Below, in pieces: positions 25,081 through 33,124 of a DNA stretch of 64,000 nt. This DNA comes from a virus. The DNA lies in the IMG/VR virus record IMGVR_UViG_3300021225_000362, positions 1-64,000 of that record. The stretch is one strand, 5' to 3'. The notes beneath the pieces were generated by a model that was given only the letters and a program-made list of their open reading frames with translations, was not told the origin of the DNA and ran no database searches. Both the position numbers and the translations under genes were made by a program. The first letter of the stretch is position 1. The number at the start of each line of letters is the position of its first letter.

Positions 25081-26529
25081 ATGAGAAGAAAACTGAATGA
25101 ACAGTTACATAGGATGTTCAAACTAATGAAAGTCGATGCGAATTTACAAGAAGAAAAAGTACCGAATAAGGCAGAATTAGTTGACTCAAACGTTGATACA
25201 TTTTATAATAATTTAGAGCAAATTGATACTCCCATATCTCAAGAAAAGTATGGGTCTATGCAGTACAAAAAAAATGTTGAAACTGTTCAAATAGGGTTAA
25301 GTTTATTGGGTTACGATTTACCAAGATTTGGTATAGATGGTTTGTTTGGACCTGAGACTGCAGAAGCGGTTAAAAAGTTTAAAATCGATAATAATATATC
25401 AGATGATAAAAAAGAGAATAATTTTATTGGACCGATTGAAGAAATGAAATTGGTACAATTAAAAAGTACATCGTATTCTCATGTGAAATATGACACAGAT
25501 GGTACTCAAAATGATTCTGTAAATAGCGCACTTCTTGATGATTTACAGAAAGCTGGTGAATCAACGGATATAGTTATTACCATCACAACCGCAAAAACAG
25601 GACATAATAAAGAAACTAAAACAGGTAATTTAAGTAGACACAGTACTCAAACTGCAGTTGATATTGGTTTGCTAAACGGAATTGGTTCTGGTGGAGCATA
25701 TAATCAATATACAGGTATTCCTGAATTCAGAAAACTTGGTAATGCTATAAAAAATGCGTTAGTAGATTTAGGGTACGTATGGAACAAAGAATCGGGCAAT
25801 CCAAAATCAGTACTATGGCAAACAGATGTAGGGGGGAATCATTTTAATCATCTTCATGTGTCTAACAATTTAGGATTACCAAACAATCAAACGGTGTCAT
25901 CAAATGTTGATAAAGTGGTAATCACACCTAATATGATAAAAGTCATGATAGATAAATTGAAGTCAAAAGGAATTACATCATCTGACTTGAAAAAATATTT
26001 GACAAAGTATGATGAAAAAAATCAAATTGATACATCAGGCATGTTTACTAATCTTGACATGAATGATGAACAGGATTTTAATCTTTACAGAGATATGACT
26101 CAATCTTATATTAATACACAAACAAATCAATTAAATATTACAGGAGAGATGTTGGCTAATGCTGCTAAGAAATATTATAGTAAAGCGTATCTTCCACCTG
26201 AATTGGTATTAACACAATTGAAAGCCGAAGGTGGATTTTCAGATAAAAGTAGTGCAAGACCTATTAGAACGAGAAACCCATTTAATGTAGGTAACACTGA
26301 AACGGGTAGTAGGGTTATGTCAAGTGTTCAACAAGGTGTGGATGAATATTATAAATTAATATCCAATAATTATTTAGTTGGAAGTAAAACACCAAGTGAT
26401 TTGTTACAACAATTTAAAAATAAACGTGGTGAATCTTACGCAGTACCTGGTGTGTATGAGAAATTCTTGAGAAACATATTACCTGCTGTTAGAAGAGTAA
26501 CAGAAAGAGTTAAATCAAAAAATAAATAA
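25081..26529 (+). CDS. Multidomain endolysin: PG-binding, M15-like peptidase, lysozyme-like domain
   Basis: 482 residues. Residues ~60-105 are a peptidoglycan-binding domain (VQIGLSLLGYDL, FGPETAEAVKKFK). Residues ~135-260 resemble a zinc peptidase of the VanY/M15 type, with SRHSTQTAVDIG and FNHLHVS supplying His/Asp/His ligands. Residues ~345-480 look like a lysozyme or glucosaminidase-like domain (ELVLTQLKAEGGFSD, TRNPFNVGNTETG). Two catalytic domains plus a binding domain suggest cell-wall breakdown at lysis or entry. No signal peptide is seen, so a holin or virion location would be needed. It stands alone between a palindrome and a 397-residue gene. Confidence 0.75.
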   Translation: MRRKLNEQLHRMFKLMKVDANLQEEKVPNKAELVDSNVDTFYNNLEQIDTPISQEKYGSMQYKKNVETVQIGLSLLGYDLPRFGIDGLFGPETAEAVKKFKIDNNISDDKKENNFIGPIEEMKLVQLKSTSYSHVKYDTDGTQNDSVNSALLDDLQKAGESTDIVITITTAKTGHNKETKTGNLSRHSTQTAVDIGLLNGIGSGGAYNQYTGIPEFRKLGNAIKNALVDLGYVWNKESGNPKSVLWQTDVGGNHFNHLHVSNNLGLPNNQTVSSNVDKVVITPNMIKVMIDKLKSKGITSSDLKKYLTKYDEKNQIDTSGMFTNLDMNDEQDFNLYRDMTQSYINTQTNQLNITGEMLANAAKKYYSKAYLPPELVLTQLKAEGGFSDKSSARPIRTRNPFNVGNTETGSRVMSSVQQGVDEYYKLISNNYLVGSKTPSDLLQQFKNKRGESYAVPGVYEKFLRNILPAVRRVTERVKSKNK

Positions 26530-26551
26530 TTGACAATAAATAAAGAAAAAA

Positions 26552-27745
26552 ATGAGCATCATACCTAAAAAAATCTTATTAAATTTAATAAAAGAATCCA
26601 TGAGTGACATGGATGAAATGGCGTTTAGAGCTAAAGGTGTCCAAGGACCTCGTAAAGATAAAGAAGGGAAATATATTATTCATAAATTCATACCTGTTTG
26701 GAAAGAAGGTAACCCAACACCTCAAGGTGGAAAAGGTGTTCCTGATGCTTGGATTATTAATCCTGATAGAGTAGAAGGTGGTGCAAGATTAGTTGTCCCT
26801 ATTGGATGTAAAGAATTATCTGAATTCATAAACGAAAATAAAGAATGGTTGGATAGTTTACATATATTACATAGAATTAAACCTGAATTATTGAATTGTA
26901 GAACAAAACAAAATCCAACAGGAATGTGGACAGACCAACCAAGAAATGTTAGACTTGGTACTGAGTACATTCCCACAGGATTACATTATGATGCAGAAGA
27001 AACAATCAAAAGAACTATGTTCGCAATGATACAATATTATTTGGGGGATAGTGAAGTAAATAAAAAACTTGAAGAATGTAGTATCCCTGTAATTTATGCA
27101 AGGGACGAGGCTCATTTGGATAGACACGGAATCATAAATAATGATGAGGTAAATTATCAAACACATACATACAACGCATATGAAGACGATGAACAATTTT
27201 ATAAATTTGTTATATCGAGAATGGCGGGTATAGATTTGGGTGAAGATTACAAAGAATATCACTTAGCAAGACAATTCAATAAAATTTATAACAATTGGAT
27301 TGAGACCAAAAAACAAAAATCGGAATATAAAGGAAAAACAGAAAAATATCTTCTTGATAAAGAAGGTTTAGATGAATTGAATTTAAGTAACGTTGTTAGG
27401 ACTGATTTGAAAATTAATGGTAAGTTGATGGGTGATAAATACGTTTGGACACTTCAATTTATTGTGAAATATGGTTCTAAATTAAAAGAAGAACCAAGAA
27501 TAAAAGGAGGTTTAAAATTAGATAAGGATATCGTAATCAATAAAACTGCAAACGTGTCCCCAAGAACAGTTTCAGGTGAAAGACCTTTTACTGATGACCC
27601 AAATATAAAGAACTATACTATAATTGATGATGGGAATATTAGAAATACTTTAGAAGAATGTTTAGAAGAATTAAGAAGTAGAATATTAAGTGACGAATTT
27701 AGTCCAATACAATCTGTTAGAGAACCAGTATCGATGATGAAATAA
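26552..27745 (+). CDS. Uncharacterised phage protein
   Basis: 397 residues, soluble. Recognisable stretches include VPDAWIINPDRVEGG, LLNCRTKQNPTGMW and LHYDAEETIKRTMFAM, but I cannot link them to a family. The N-terminal KKILLNLIKESMSDMDEM resembles the start of many phage virion-associated proteins with an LIKES-type helix, as does the endolysin's MRRKLNEQLHRMF. A bidirectional terminator follows directly, so it ends a transcription unit with the endolysin. Confidence 0.6.
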   Translation: MSIIPKKILLNLIKESMSDMDEMAFRAKGVQGPRKDKEGKYIIHKFIPVWKEGNPTPQGGKGVPDAWIINPDRVEGGARLVVPIGCKELSEFINENKEWLDSLHILHRIKPELLNCRTKQNPTGMWTDQPRNVRLGTEYIPTGLHYDAEETIKRTMFAMIQYYLGDSEVNKKLEECSIPVIYARDEAHLDRHGIINNDEVNYQTHTYNAYEDDEQFYKFVISRMAGIDLGEDYKEYHLARQFNKIYNNWIETKKQKSEYKGKTEKYLLDKEGLDELNLSNVVRTDLKINGKLMGDKYVWTLQFIVKYGSKLKEEPRIKGGLKLDKDIVINKTANVSPRTVSGERPFTDDPNIKNYTIIDDGNIRNTLEECLEELRSRILSDEFSPIQSVREPVSMMK

Positions 27746-27746
27746 T

Positions 27747-27780
27747 AAAAAAAACCTCGTAAAAAAAACGAGGTTTTTTT
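27747..27780. terminator. Bidirectional Rho-independent terminator
   Basis: Stem AAAACCTCGT (27751-27760) and ACGAGGTTTT (27768-27777) with an A-rich loop, followed by a T run on the plus strand and preceded by A's that serve the other strand. Confidence 0.85.
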
Positions 27781-27788
27781 ATGCGTAA

Positions 27789-27819
27789 TTTTTTTTATTG
27801 AATATTTTTTTTATATTTG
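27789..27819 (+). promoter_or_regulatory. Putative promoter (T-run plus TATATTTG)
   Basis: TTTTTTTT-ATTG upstream and TATATTTG at 27812-27819, an exact match to the Bacteroidota -7 consensus TAnnTTTG, directly after a terminator. The ATG is at 27824, which again implies a leaderless or near-leaderless transcript. Confidence 0.45.
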
Positions 27820-27823
27820 ATAT

Positions 27824-28063
27824 ATGACGTTAGATGAAATTTTGGATTATTATCCTGAAGAAGAAATTCTCAAAGCAGATGGTTTTGATGATGCCGTTAT
27901 TGGTATTGACCCTGAATCAATGAGATTAGTGTACGATAGAAACAAAATGTTTGATATCCTTGTTAATCAAGGAATGACTATGGAAGAAGCGGTTGAATAT
28001 TTAGAATTCAATACTTTTTGTGCTTACGTTGGAGAAAAAACCCCAATATACATTTTAATCTAA
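27824..28063 (+). CDS. Small acidic uncharacterised protein
   Basis: 79 residues, acidic (LDEILDYYPEEEILKADGFDDAVIG). It ends with helix TMEEAVEYLEFNTFCAYVG and terminal TPIYIL. It resembles small phage proteins of the 'IGID...Y..YAYVGE..PI' type but no function is known. Confidence 0.6.
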   Translation: MTLDEILDYYPEEEILKADGFDDAVIGIDPESMRLVYDRNKMFDILVNQGMTMEEAVEYLEFNTFCAYVGEKTPIYILI

Positions 28064-28067
28064 AAAA

Positions 28068-28349
28068 ATGAAAAAGCAGTACGTTATCAAAGACAATTAT
28101 CATGACAATGAAATGTTTTTGTATGTGAATGTTGATACAACATCATTGGAAGACATTTGGCAAGGATGTTGGATAAAAAAAGAACCAATTGATACACGTT
28201 ATAGACCAAAATTATTTGAAGATATTAAAGAAGCAAAGAGATATTTGAAAGAAGTTAAAAGAAAATCTGCAATCGATTGGAAAGAAAATGGACATATGTA
28301 TCGTGTTTATGGAAAAAACAAATTTGAATGGGACATATATGAACATTAA
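28068..28349 (+). CDS. Uncharacterised protein
   Basis: 93 residues, WxGCWIKKEPIDTRY middle and EDIKEAKRYLKEVKRKSAIDW helix. Soluble, slightly basic. Begins 4 bases after the previous stop and ends before a hairpin terminator. Confidence 0.6.
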   Translation: MKKQYVIKDNYHDNEMFLYVNVDTTSLEDIWQGCWIKKEPIDTRYRPKLFEDIKEAKRYLKEVKRKSAIDWKENGHMYRVYGKNKFEWDIYEH

Positions 28350-28365
28350 CTCAATTATTAAAATA

Positions 28366-28397
28366 ATCCCCAACCATTTAAATTAGTGGTTGGGGAT
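28366..28397 (+). terminator. Rho-independent terminator-like hairpin
   Basis: Perfect stem ATCCCCAACCA (28366-28376) / TGGTTGGGGAT (28387-28397), with a 10-base loop, then ATTTATTTAT. Closes the 27824-28349 unit. Confidence 0.75.
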
Positions 28398-28420
28398 ATT
28401 TATTTATAAAACTATTAACT

Positions 28421-28699
28421 ATGTCAAAAATTATAAAATTAAAACAGAAAGATGTTGAAAATGTGGTCCTCAGAGTGATTAAGGAACAAGAACAAGAAAA
28501 ACCTGAAGACACTGAGGTACAGGATGTTGAATTTGAACCAAGTACAGAAAAGATATTACAAAGTAAAAATTTAGAAGCAAGACCTGACGTTACACCTGAA
28601 ACACCTGCTCACACAGGAGTTTACATCGGTAGGGATGCTCAAGGTAATTACTTTGTGGTTGATTATAAGACAGGTGAAATTCTTGGAAAGAAAAGTTGA
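28421..28699 (+). CDS. Uncharacterised acidic phage protein
   Basis: 92 residues. An N-terminal helix (KIIKLKQKDVENVVLRVIKEQ) of the type found at the start of several phage virion proteins, an acidic Pro/Thr linker, and a C-terminal beta region GVYIGRDAQGNYFVVDYKTGEIL. No known family. Confidence 0.55.
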   Translation: MSKIIKLKQKDVENVVLRVIKEQEQEKPEDTEVQDVEFEPSTEKILQSKNLEARPDVTPETPAHTGVYIGRDAQGNYFVVDYKTGEILGKKS

Positions 28700-28756
28700 T
28701 TATAAGATAATTCAGACTATTTTAAATAATATTTGGTAAACACATTTTTCTTGATT

Positions 28757-29218
28757 ATGTTTGATGTCAAATCGGAAATCATGAAAAAAATGAAGGAGTA
28801 CATATCACCTTATGTTTTTGCGGGTTTGAAAACAACAGAGGATAAATTCTTATCACAAGTAATGTACGAAAGAAATCGAAATAAAAGTACTTCACATGAA
28901 GAAGTGTTGAAAGTGGTTTCCGAAGAGTTTGGTGTTACCATGGAAGGAATCATTTCCAAATCAAGAAAAAAGGAATTGGTTAATGCGAGATTTGCTTTTT
29001 TTGCAGCATTAAGAATCAAAATGAATATCAACTTAACTGAAATAGGTAAAATAACATCATCAAGAGACCACACATCAATTATTCATGGTTTACAAGAATT
29101 TAAGAACAGATATGATACCGAAGATGAATTCAAAAAAACAGTATCAAGGATATTCGGTATGTTAAATATAAAATATAACGGTGAAAAACTAACCGAATCT
29201 CAATACAAATACAAATGA
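28757..29218 (+). CDS. DnaA domain IV-like DNA-binding protein
   Basis: 153 residues from the ATG at 28757; a TTG eight codons upstream is a less likely start. VSEEFGVTMEGIISKSRKKELVNARFAFF, followed by INLTEIGKITSSRDHTSIIHG, follows the helix-turn-helix and DnaA-signature layout of Bac_DnaA_C (consensus GxRDHTTVxHA), which reads DnaA boxes. There is no AAA ATPase part, so it cannot act as a full initiator. It may bind host or phage origins, sequester DnaA sites or regulate transcription (inference). The start of the heme oxygenase gene overlaps its stop by 4 bases, which is an odd pairing. Confidence 0.78.
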   Translation: MFDVKSEIMKKMKEYISPYVFAGLKTTEDKFLSQVMYERNRNKSTSHEEVLKVVSEEFGVTMEGIISKSRKKELVNARFAFFAALRIKMNINLTEIGKITSSRDHTSIIHGLQEFKNRYDTEDEFKKTVSRIFGMLNIKYNGEKLTESQYKYK

Positions 29219-29727
29219 GTTTAAGAGAAAATACCAAAGAGAGACATTCTTTTATTGAAAATATTGAATTCAATAAAAGACTTTTAAATGGAGAATTATC
29301 GGTTTATGAATATACGTTGTATTTACATCAATTTCAACATATATTCGAAATCTTAGAAACAAGATTAGTTCTTCCACAAAATCTGTTAAGGGTTGATAAA
29401 ATTAAAGAAGACATCAATGAGTTGAAAGTTGAAAATGAAACATATAAAGTTTTACCCTCAACATTGAATTATGGTAATCTTCTCACCAATCAAAAAATTG
29501 GTGAACTAATGCCACATGTTTATCTTAATTATATGGCATTCATGTTTGGTGGTCAAATTATAAAAAAGAAAATACATGGTAGTGGTAGAATATATGATTT
29601 CGATGATATAAAAGAATTAATCACATTTATCAGAATACAACAACAAGATGAATGGTCTGATGAAGTGAATAATGGATATGATTTCCTAATTAAAATTTAT
29701 GACGAATTACAAAAAAGTATTAGATAA
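29215..29727 (+). CDS. ho: Heme oxygenase-like protein
   Basis: 170 residues with the heme oxygenase layout. SLRENTKERHSFIE places a His (H11) where the heme-ligating proximal His lies, NGELSVYEYTLYLHQF matches helix 2, and YMAFMFGGQIIKKKI matches the distal helix (family GDLSGGQxLKK). Heme oxygenase opens heme to biliverdin, CO and iron using ferredoxin. The normally catalytic distal Asp appears replaced (AFMFGGQ instead of GDLSGGQ), which could alter activity. It is shorter than typical enzymes (~230). Coupled upstream to the DnaA-like gene (4-base overlap) and downstream to the bilin reductase gene (29-base overlap), which strongly supports a bilin pathway. Confidence 0.75.
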   Translation: MSLRENTKERHSFIENIEFNKRLLNGELSVYEYTLYLHQFQHIFEILETRLVLPQNLLRVDKIKEDINELKVENETYKVLPSTLNYGNLLTNQKIGELMPHVYLNYMAFMFGGQIIKKKIHGSGRIYDFDDIKELITFIRIQQQDEWSDEVNNGYDFLIKIYDELQKSIR

Positions 29728-30325
29728 GACATCGAATGATATAAAAAAAATTATAGAATCACACGAAGTTCATGAAATTGAGACTGAGAATTTTGGATGG
29801 GAGAACCATAGGTATGTCTCAAAAAAATGTAGATTGATTCATTTGGAAAAATACTCTGATAAAAATTTGACCGTTCTCCATTTAACGGGATTTCCGAAAG
29901 AATGGTCAGAAGACCCAATATTTGGATTTGACATAATAGTTACAGAAAAAAAACCCTTAGCGTCTTTTTGTGATTGGTCACCTGTACTTAATGACAAAAC
30001 ATATATATCAACATATAAGTTTGAAATTAATTATGATTTACCTGATTGGACAAAAGAAATTTTTTCACAAAATGCTATCGCAATCGTACCACAAGAAGAT
30101 GAACTTGAAATAGTTTGTGGTATTGCTATAGATTCTTTTAGATTATTCTTATCTGAACTTACAGACGAAAAATCAGATAGATTACATGAGATAAAGGATA
30201 AACAAAATCTGTATTGTTCTCAACAACACAAAAATCAAAGTACAATGAATGTGTTGAAATCAAAATTAGGGGAGGACAGAGCAAAGTTTTTCATGGAATC
30301 CATTTTATTCCCAAAAATACCATAA
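29699..30325 (+). CDS. Ferredoxin-dependent bilin reductase (PcyA/PcyX-like)
   Basis: 208 residues. LIHLEKYSDKNLTVLHLTGFP carries a Glu and His matching the catalytic Glu76 and His88 region of PcyA. IFGFDIIVTEKKPLASFCDWSPV matches the FGxDxVxx...DxSPV strand with the catalytic Asp. The C-terminal YCSQQHKNQSTMNVL and FFMESILFPKIP match the YCxxQxxNxKTRxVLE...YxxxVLFDxP signature of the family. These enzymes reduce biliverdin to phycobilins with electrons from ferredoxin. Phage versions (PebS, PcyX) are established in cyanophages and marine viral contigs. The PcyA-like motifs suggest the PcyX lineage, but tree placement is not possible by eye. Confidence 0.85.
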   Translation: MTNYKKVLDKTSNDIKKIIESHEVHEIETENFGWENHRYVSKKCRLIHLEKYSDKNLTVLHLTGFPKEWSEDPIFGFDIIVTEKKPLASFCDWSPVLNDKTYISTYKFEINYDLPDWTKEIFSQNAIAIVPQEDELEIVCGIAIDSFRLFLSELTDEKSDRLHEIKDKQNLYCSQQHKNQSTMNVLKSKLGEDRAKFFMESILFPKIP

Positions 30326-30326
30326 G

Positions 30327-30602
30327 ATGAATAATCAAATAATCAATAATGAAGTTTTAGAAAGTTTATCTGAAATTGGGTATAATGGTGAACCTGTTTT
30401 ATTTGAGATATTAAATTGGTTTATTACTGACAAAGGTTTGATACCTGAGATACTTTTATGGTCACAAACAAAAAACGAGTGGTATTTTAGAATAACATCA
30501 AACTATGGTCATATTTTTAGAGAATTTTCAAACAATAAGTACTCTTATAACGATGTATATAAACATTGTATTTTATATATGATAAAGTTATCCAAAAAAT
30601 AA
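30327..30602 (+). CDS. Uncharacterised protein
   Basis: 91 residues, mixed alpha/beta (LFEILNWFITDKGLIPEILLW). Starts 1 base after the bilin reductase stop, so it is co-transcribed with the bilin genes. No motif to suggest a partner role. Confidence 0.55.
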   Translation: MNNQIINNEVLESLSEIGYNGEPVLFEILNWFITDKGLIPEILLWSQTKNEWYFRITSNYGHIFREFSNNKYSYNDVYKHCILYMIKLSKK

Positions 30603-30640
30603 TTTTTTTTTGGTTATATCGGTTCAAACTCTTATCTTCG
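30603..30640 (+). promoter_or_regulatory. Putative promoter (T-run plus TATCTTCG)
   Basis: A ten-T run followed by GG and, 19 bases on, TATCTTCG (30633-30640). A similar T-run/TATCTTGT pair lies at 34987-35018. The next ATG is 58 bases downstream of the box, giving a normal 5' leader. Confidence 0.4.
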
Positions 30641-30698
30641 TTTTCTCTTTTATCAACATCGTTTAACAACATTGTAAAGAACTACTAATCATTCAATT

Positions 30699-30950
30699 AT
30701 GGTACTTGATTACTGTAAGAATGGGTTACCTATTGTATATGACAAACCCACAAATAGAGTCATATATAAGGACAATAAGGTTGATTTTTCACTATTAAAA
30801 CGAGCATATGATTCACAAATGGACAGGGTAGAATTGGGAAACAATCTTAGGATGCGAAAGTGTGATTATTTCATTAACTTCGGATGTCTTAGACTTACAC
30901 ACGAACAATGTCAATCAATAATTAAAAAAGTCAAAAATGCAACAAATTAA
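30699..30950 (+). CDS. Uncharacterised protein
   Basis: 83 residues. DKPTNRVIYKDNKVDFSLL and NLRMRKCDYFINFGCLRL suggest a compact mixed fold. Overlaps the start of the AAA ATPase gene by 14 bases, so translation is coupled. Confidence 0.55.
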   Translation: MVLDYCKNGLPIVYDKPTNRVIYKDNKVDFSLLKRAYDSQMDRVELGNNLRMRKCDYFINFGCLRLTHEQCQSIIKKVKNATN

Positions 30951-32331
30951 GTTGGCGCAGGAAGCTTGGGACCAAGAGAAAAAACAAGAACTGGTTACTC
31001 TCGGTAACTCCCCCAAAACTTATAATCAAATTTTGGGCTACCTTGAAAATGAAATTCAGAAATCCAAAAGGATGACTAATTTCGATTACAAGATTCCTTG
31101 CTTTAAGAATGATGGTGTTTATCAATTGTACAGAGCAATTGAGGAAATCATCGGGGTTTCTACTGTAAAGGAAGAAAGTTCACCGTCAAATGGAAAAGAA
31201 CCTGTCGATACGGTTGATGTCGTTTTGGCAAATGGTGTTCGCAAGAAAATCCCATATGGCACGATTCAACTTCCTGACATGGGAGAGGATGCATGTATTG
31301 ATATTGGATATAACATGCCACATAAAATTCTCCATGTTCGTGGTGTATGTCAATTTAAGTTCAATGGATTGATTGACCAAATTATCACACGAACAATTGA
31401 ACTTCTGAAAACTGATTCAATTTATAAGAATCAGGCTTTTGAAATCAATGAGATAATCAATAACGGTCAACCCGAAATTCTTGACTTGTCGAACATTGAT
31501 AAAGAGGTGATGATTCTTTCTGATGAGACGGAATACGCACTTTCTCCTTTGAAGGCAAGGATTAACCATCCTGAGAAATGTATCAGTAACGGTATTCAAC
31601 TGAAGTTTGGTTGTATCCTCGAAGGACCGTATGGTACGGGTAAAACTCTTCTCGCATTCAAATTGGCAAAAGAAGCAATCGCAAATAATTGGTCTTTTGT
31701 TTATTTGAAGTCACCCAAACTTCTTGCTGAGACATTGAGAATGTCCAAGATGCTCGATAAGAATGGTAATGGTATTATCCTTTTTGTTGAGGACATCGAC
31801 CAAGTGACAAGGGGTGAAAGGAATGACGCTCTTCAAGATATTTTGAACACTCTTGATGGTGGTGATACCAAGAACATGAATGTCATTTCTCTTTTCACTA
31901 CTAACCACATCAGTTTGATTGAACCGACCTTCCTCCGTGGTAAGAGAATCGGCAGCATCATTTCCATGGGATTTCTGAATTGCAAGACCGCAGAGAAGTA
32001 CATCAAATATTTCTGTGAGGGTATTGAGTTGGAAGGAGATTTCGAACCCATCTACAAGATGATTGAAGAGAATGATATTGCACCTGCGTTCATGGCTGAA
32101 ATCATTGAAAATGTGAAAAGCAATATGGTGATTCGTGGTGACAAAAATATCAACGCACTCCATTTCAAAATTTGCATTGATTCTTACCTCCGTCAAGTGA
32201 ATCTTTCAAAGACCAAGGATGTGACTGTAACCAAAGAAGCACGTTTCGCATCCGCAATGAAAGAAATCCTTCATGACGATGGATATTTCAATAAGGTTCA
32301 GAACGTTATTGAAACGGTAGTTAACGAATAA
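30937..32331 (+). CDS. AAA-type ATPase
   Basis: 464 residues. An N-terminal ~220-residue region of unknown fold is followed by an AAA core: Walker A GPYGTGKT (~residues 229-236), Walker B GIILFVEDIDQ (~275-285), sensor-1 region SLFTTNH (~317-323) and an arginine-containing FLRGKRIG. It looks like the CDC48/FtsH class, which remodels or unfolds proteins. Codon use is visibly richer in C-ending codons (TTC, ATC, CTC) than neighbouring genes, hinting at high expression or different origin. A strong terminator follows 7 bases after its stop. Confidence 0.82.
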   Translation: MQQIKLAQEAWDQEKKQELVTLGNSPKTYNQILGYLENEIQKSKRMTNFDYKIPCFKNDGVYQLYRAIEEIIGVSTVKEESSPSNGKEPVDTVDVVLANGVRKKIPYGTIQLPDMGEDACIDIGYNMPHKILHVRGVCQFKFNGLIDQIITRTIELLKTDSIYKNQAFEINEIINNGQPEILDLSNIDKEVMILSDETEYALSPLKARINHPEKCISNGIQLKFGCILEGPYGTGKTLLAFKLAKEAIANNWSFVYLKSPKLLAETLRMSKMLDKNGNGIILFVEDIDQVTRGERNDALQDILNTLDGGDTKNMNVISLFTTNHISLIEPTFLRGKRIGSIISMGFLNCKTAEKYIKYFCEGIELEGDFEPIYKMIEENDIAPAFMAEIIENVKSNMVIRGDKNINALHFKICIDSYLRQVNLSKTKDVTVTKEARFASAMKEILHDDGYFNKVQNVIETVVNE

Positions 32332-32338
32332 AAAAAAT

Positions 32339-32363
32339 GTGGGGAGATGTTACGTCTCCCCAC
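32339..32363 (+). terminator. Rho-independent terminator-like hairpin
   Basis: GTGGGGAGA / TCTCCCCAC stem (9 bp) with a 7-base loop, then TATTTATTA. It follows directly after the AAA ATPase gene. Confidence 0.8.
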
Positions 32364-32386
32364 TATTTATTACAAAAAAACAAACT

Positions 32387-32554
32387 ATGTACAAGTGTAA
32401 CACTTTTTTCAAATCAATCAATGGTAAGAATTATAGTAAAGGAATGTTAATAACTTTTGAAGAGTACTATCGTATTGGGGAAGATGAAAGAAAATATTTT
32501 GTTTTTCAACAAGACCCAAATGTTGTAAAAAAATATGAAGATAAGATTAAATAA
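32387..32554 (+). CDS. Small uncharacterised protein
   Basis: 55 residues from the ATG at 32387; the longer frame open from 32339 runs through the terminator hairpin and is not used. KCNTFFKSINGKNYSKGMLI ... YYRIGEDERKYFVF resembles small phage proteins with an SH3-like or capping motif. Function unknown. Confidence 0.55.
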   Translation: MYKCNTFFKSINGKNYSKGMLITFEEYYRIGEDERKYFVFQQDPNVVKKYEDKIK

Positions 32555-32582
32555 TTAAAAAATATTCATTATATTTATTCTT

Positions 32583-32625
32583 ATCAGGTAGGGTACTCAA
32601 GTGGTTTAAGAGAATAATCAAATGT
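32583..32625 (+). other. tRNA-like 5' half, probably a degenerate tRNA remnant
   Basis: GGTAGGG-TA-CTC-AAGTGGTTTAA-GAG reads like the acceptor strand, D stem and D loop of a class II (Leu/Ser-type) tRNA. No matching anticodon loop, T arm or CCCTACC acceptor follows before the HNH gene. It could be the remains of a tRNA broken by insertion or deletion. Weak call. Confidence 0.3.
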
Positions 32626-32706
32626 TACTAAAATATTTTGGTTTATTTGAACAATATTTAATACTTTTAGTATCAACCGACATATTTATTATAAATAATA
32701 ATAAAT

Positions 32707-33120
32707 ATGCCAGGAATATACTCAGAAAAAACTTGTCCTACTTGTGGTAAAAAATCAAGAAGACGAGGAACGTATTGTTCTCAAACTTGTGTCGCAAAAC
32801 CAAAAAGAGATGAAAAAATTAAACAATGGTTAGAAGGTAACCATAATGGTATGAGGGGAAAAACACAAACCGCAAAATGGATTAAAAAATATATGATTGA
32901 TACTTTTGGTGAAAAATGTATGAAATGTGGTTGGGATGAAAGAAATCCACACACCAAAAATGTACCAATAGAATTAAGTCATAAAGATGGTGATTTTACA
33001 AACAATGATATAAATAATCTTGAATTAATTTGTCCTAATTGTCATAGTTTAACTGATAGTTATAAAGGTGCGAATAAGAAGAAAGGAAGACCTCGTAACA
33101 AATATTACAGGGGTTTATAA
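32707..33120 (+). CDS. HNH endonuclease with zinc-binding Cys pairs
   Basis: 137 residues. The N-terminal zinc ribbon is CPTCGKKSRRRGTYCSQTC. The HNH core has KCMKCGWDERN, IELSHKDGDFTNNDINNLELICPNCHSLT, where the His/Asn/His metal and catalytic residues and a second Cys4 zinc site are visible. A basic tail (KKKGRPRNK) probably binds DNA. It lies immediately before tRNA-Ser and after a tRNA-like fragment, a common place for free-standing homing endonucleases. Selfish mobility is inferred. Confidence 0.88.
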   Translation: MPGIYSEKTCPTCGKKSRRRGTYCSQTCVAKPKRDEKIKQWLEGNHNGMRGKTQTAKWIKKYMIDTFGEKCMKCGWDERNPHTKNVPIELSHKDGDFTNNDINNLELICPNCHSLTDSYKGANKKKGRPRNKYYRGL

Positions 33121-33124
33121 TAAT

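Noticed and set aside
31711-32196. Minus-strand 161-codon ORF opposite the AAA ATPase
   Set aside because: Shadow of a gene with clear Walker motifs on the other strand; its protein shows no family features.
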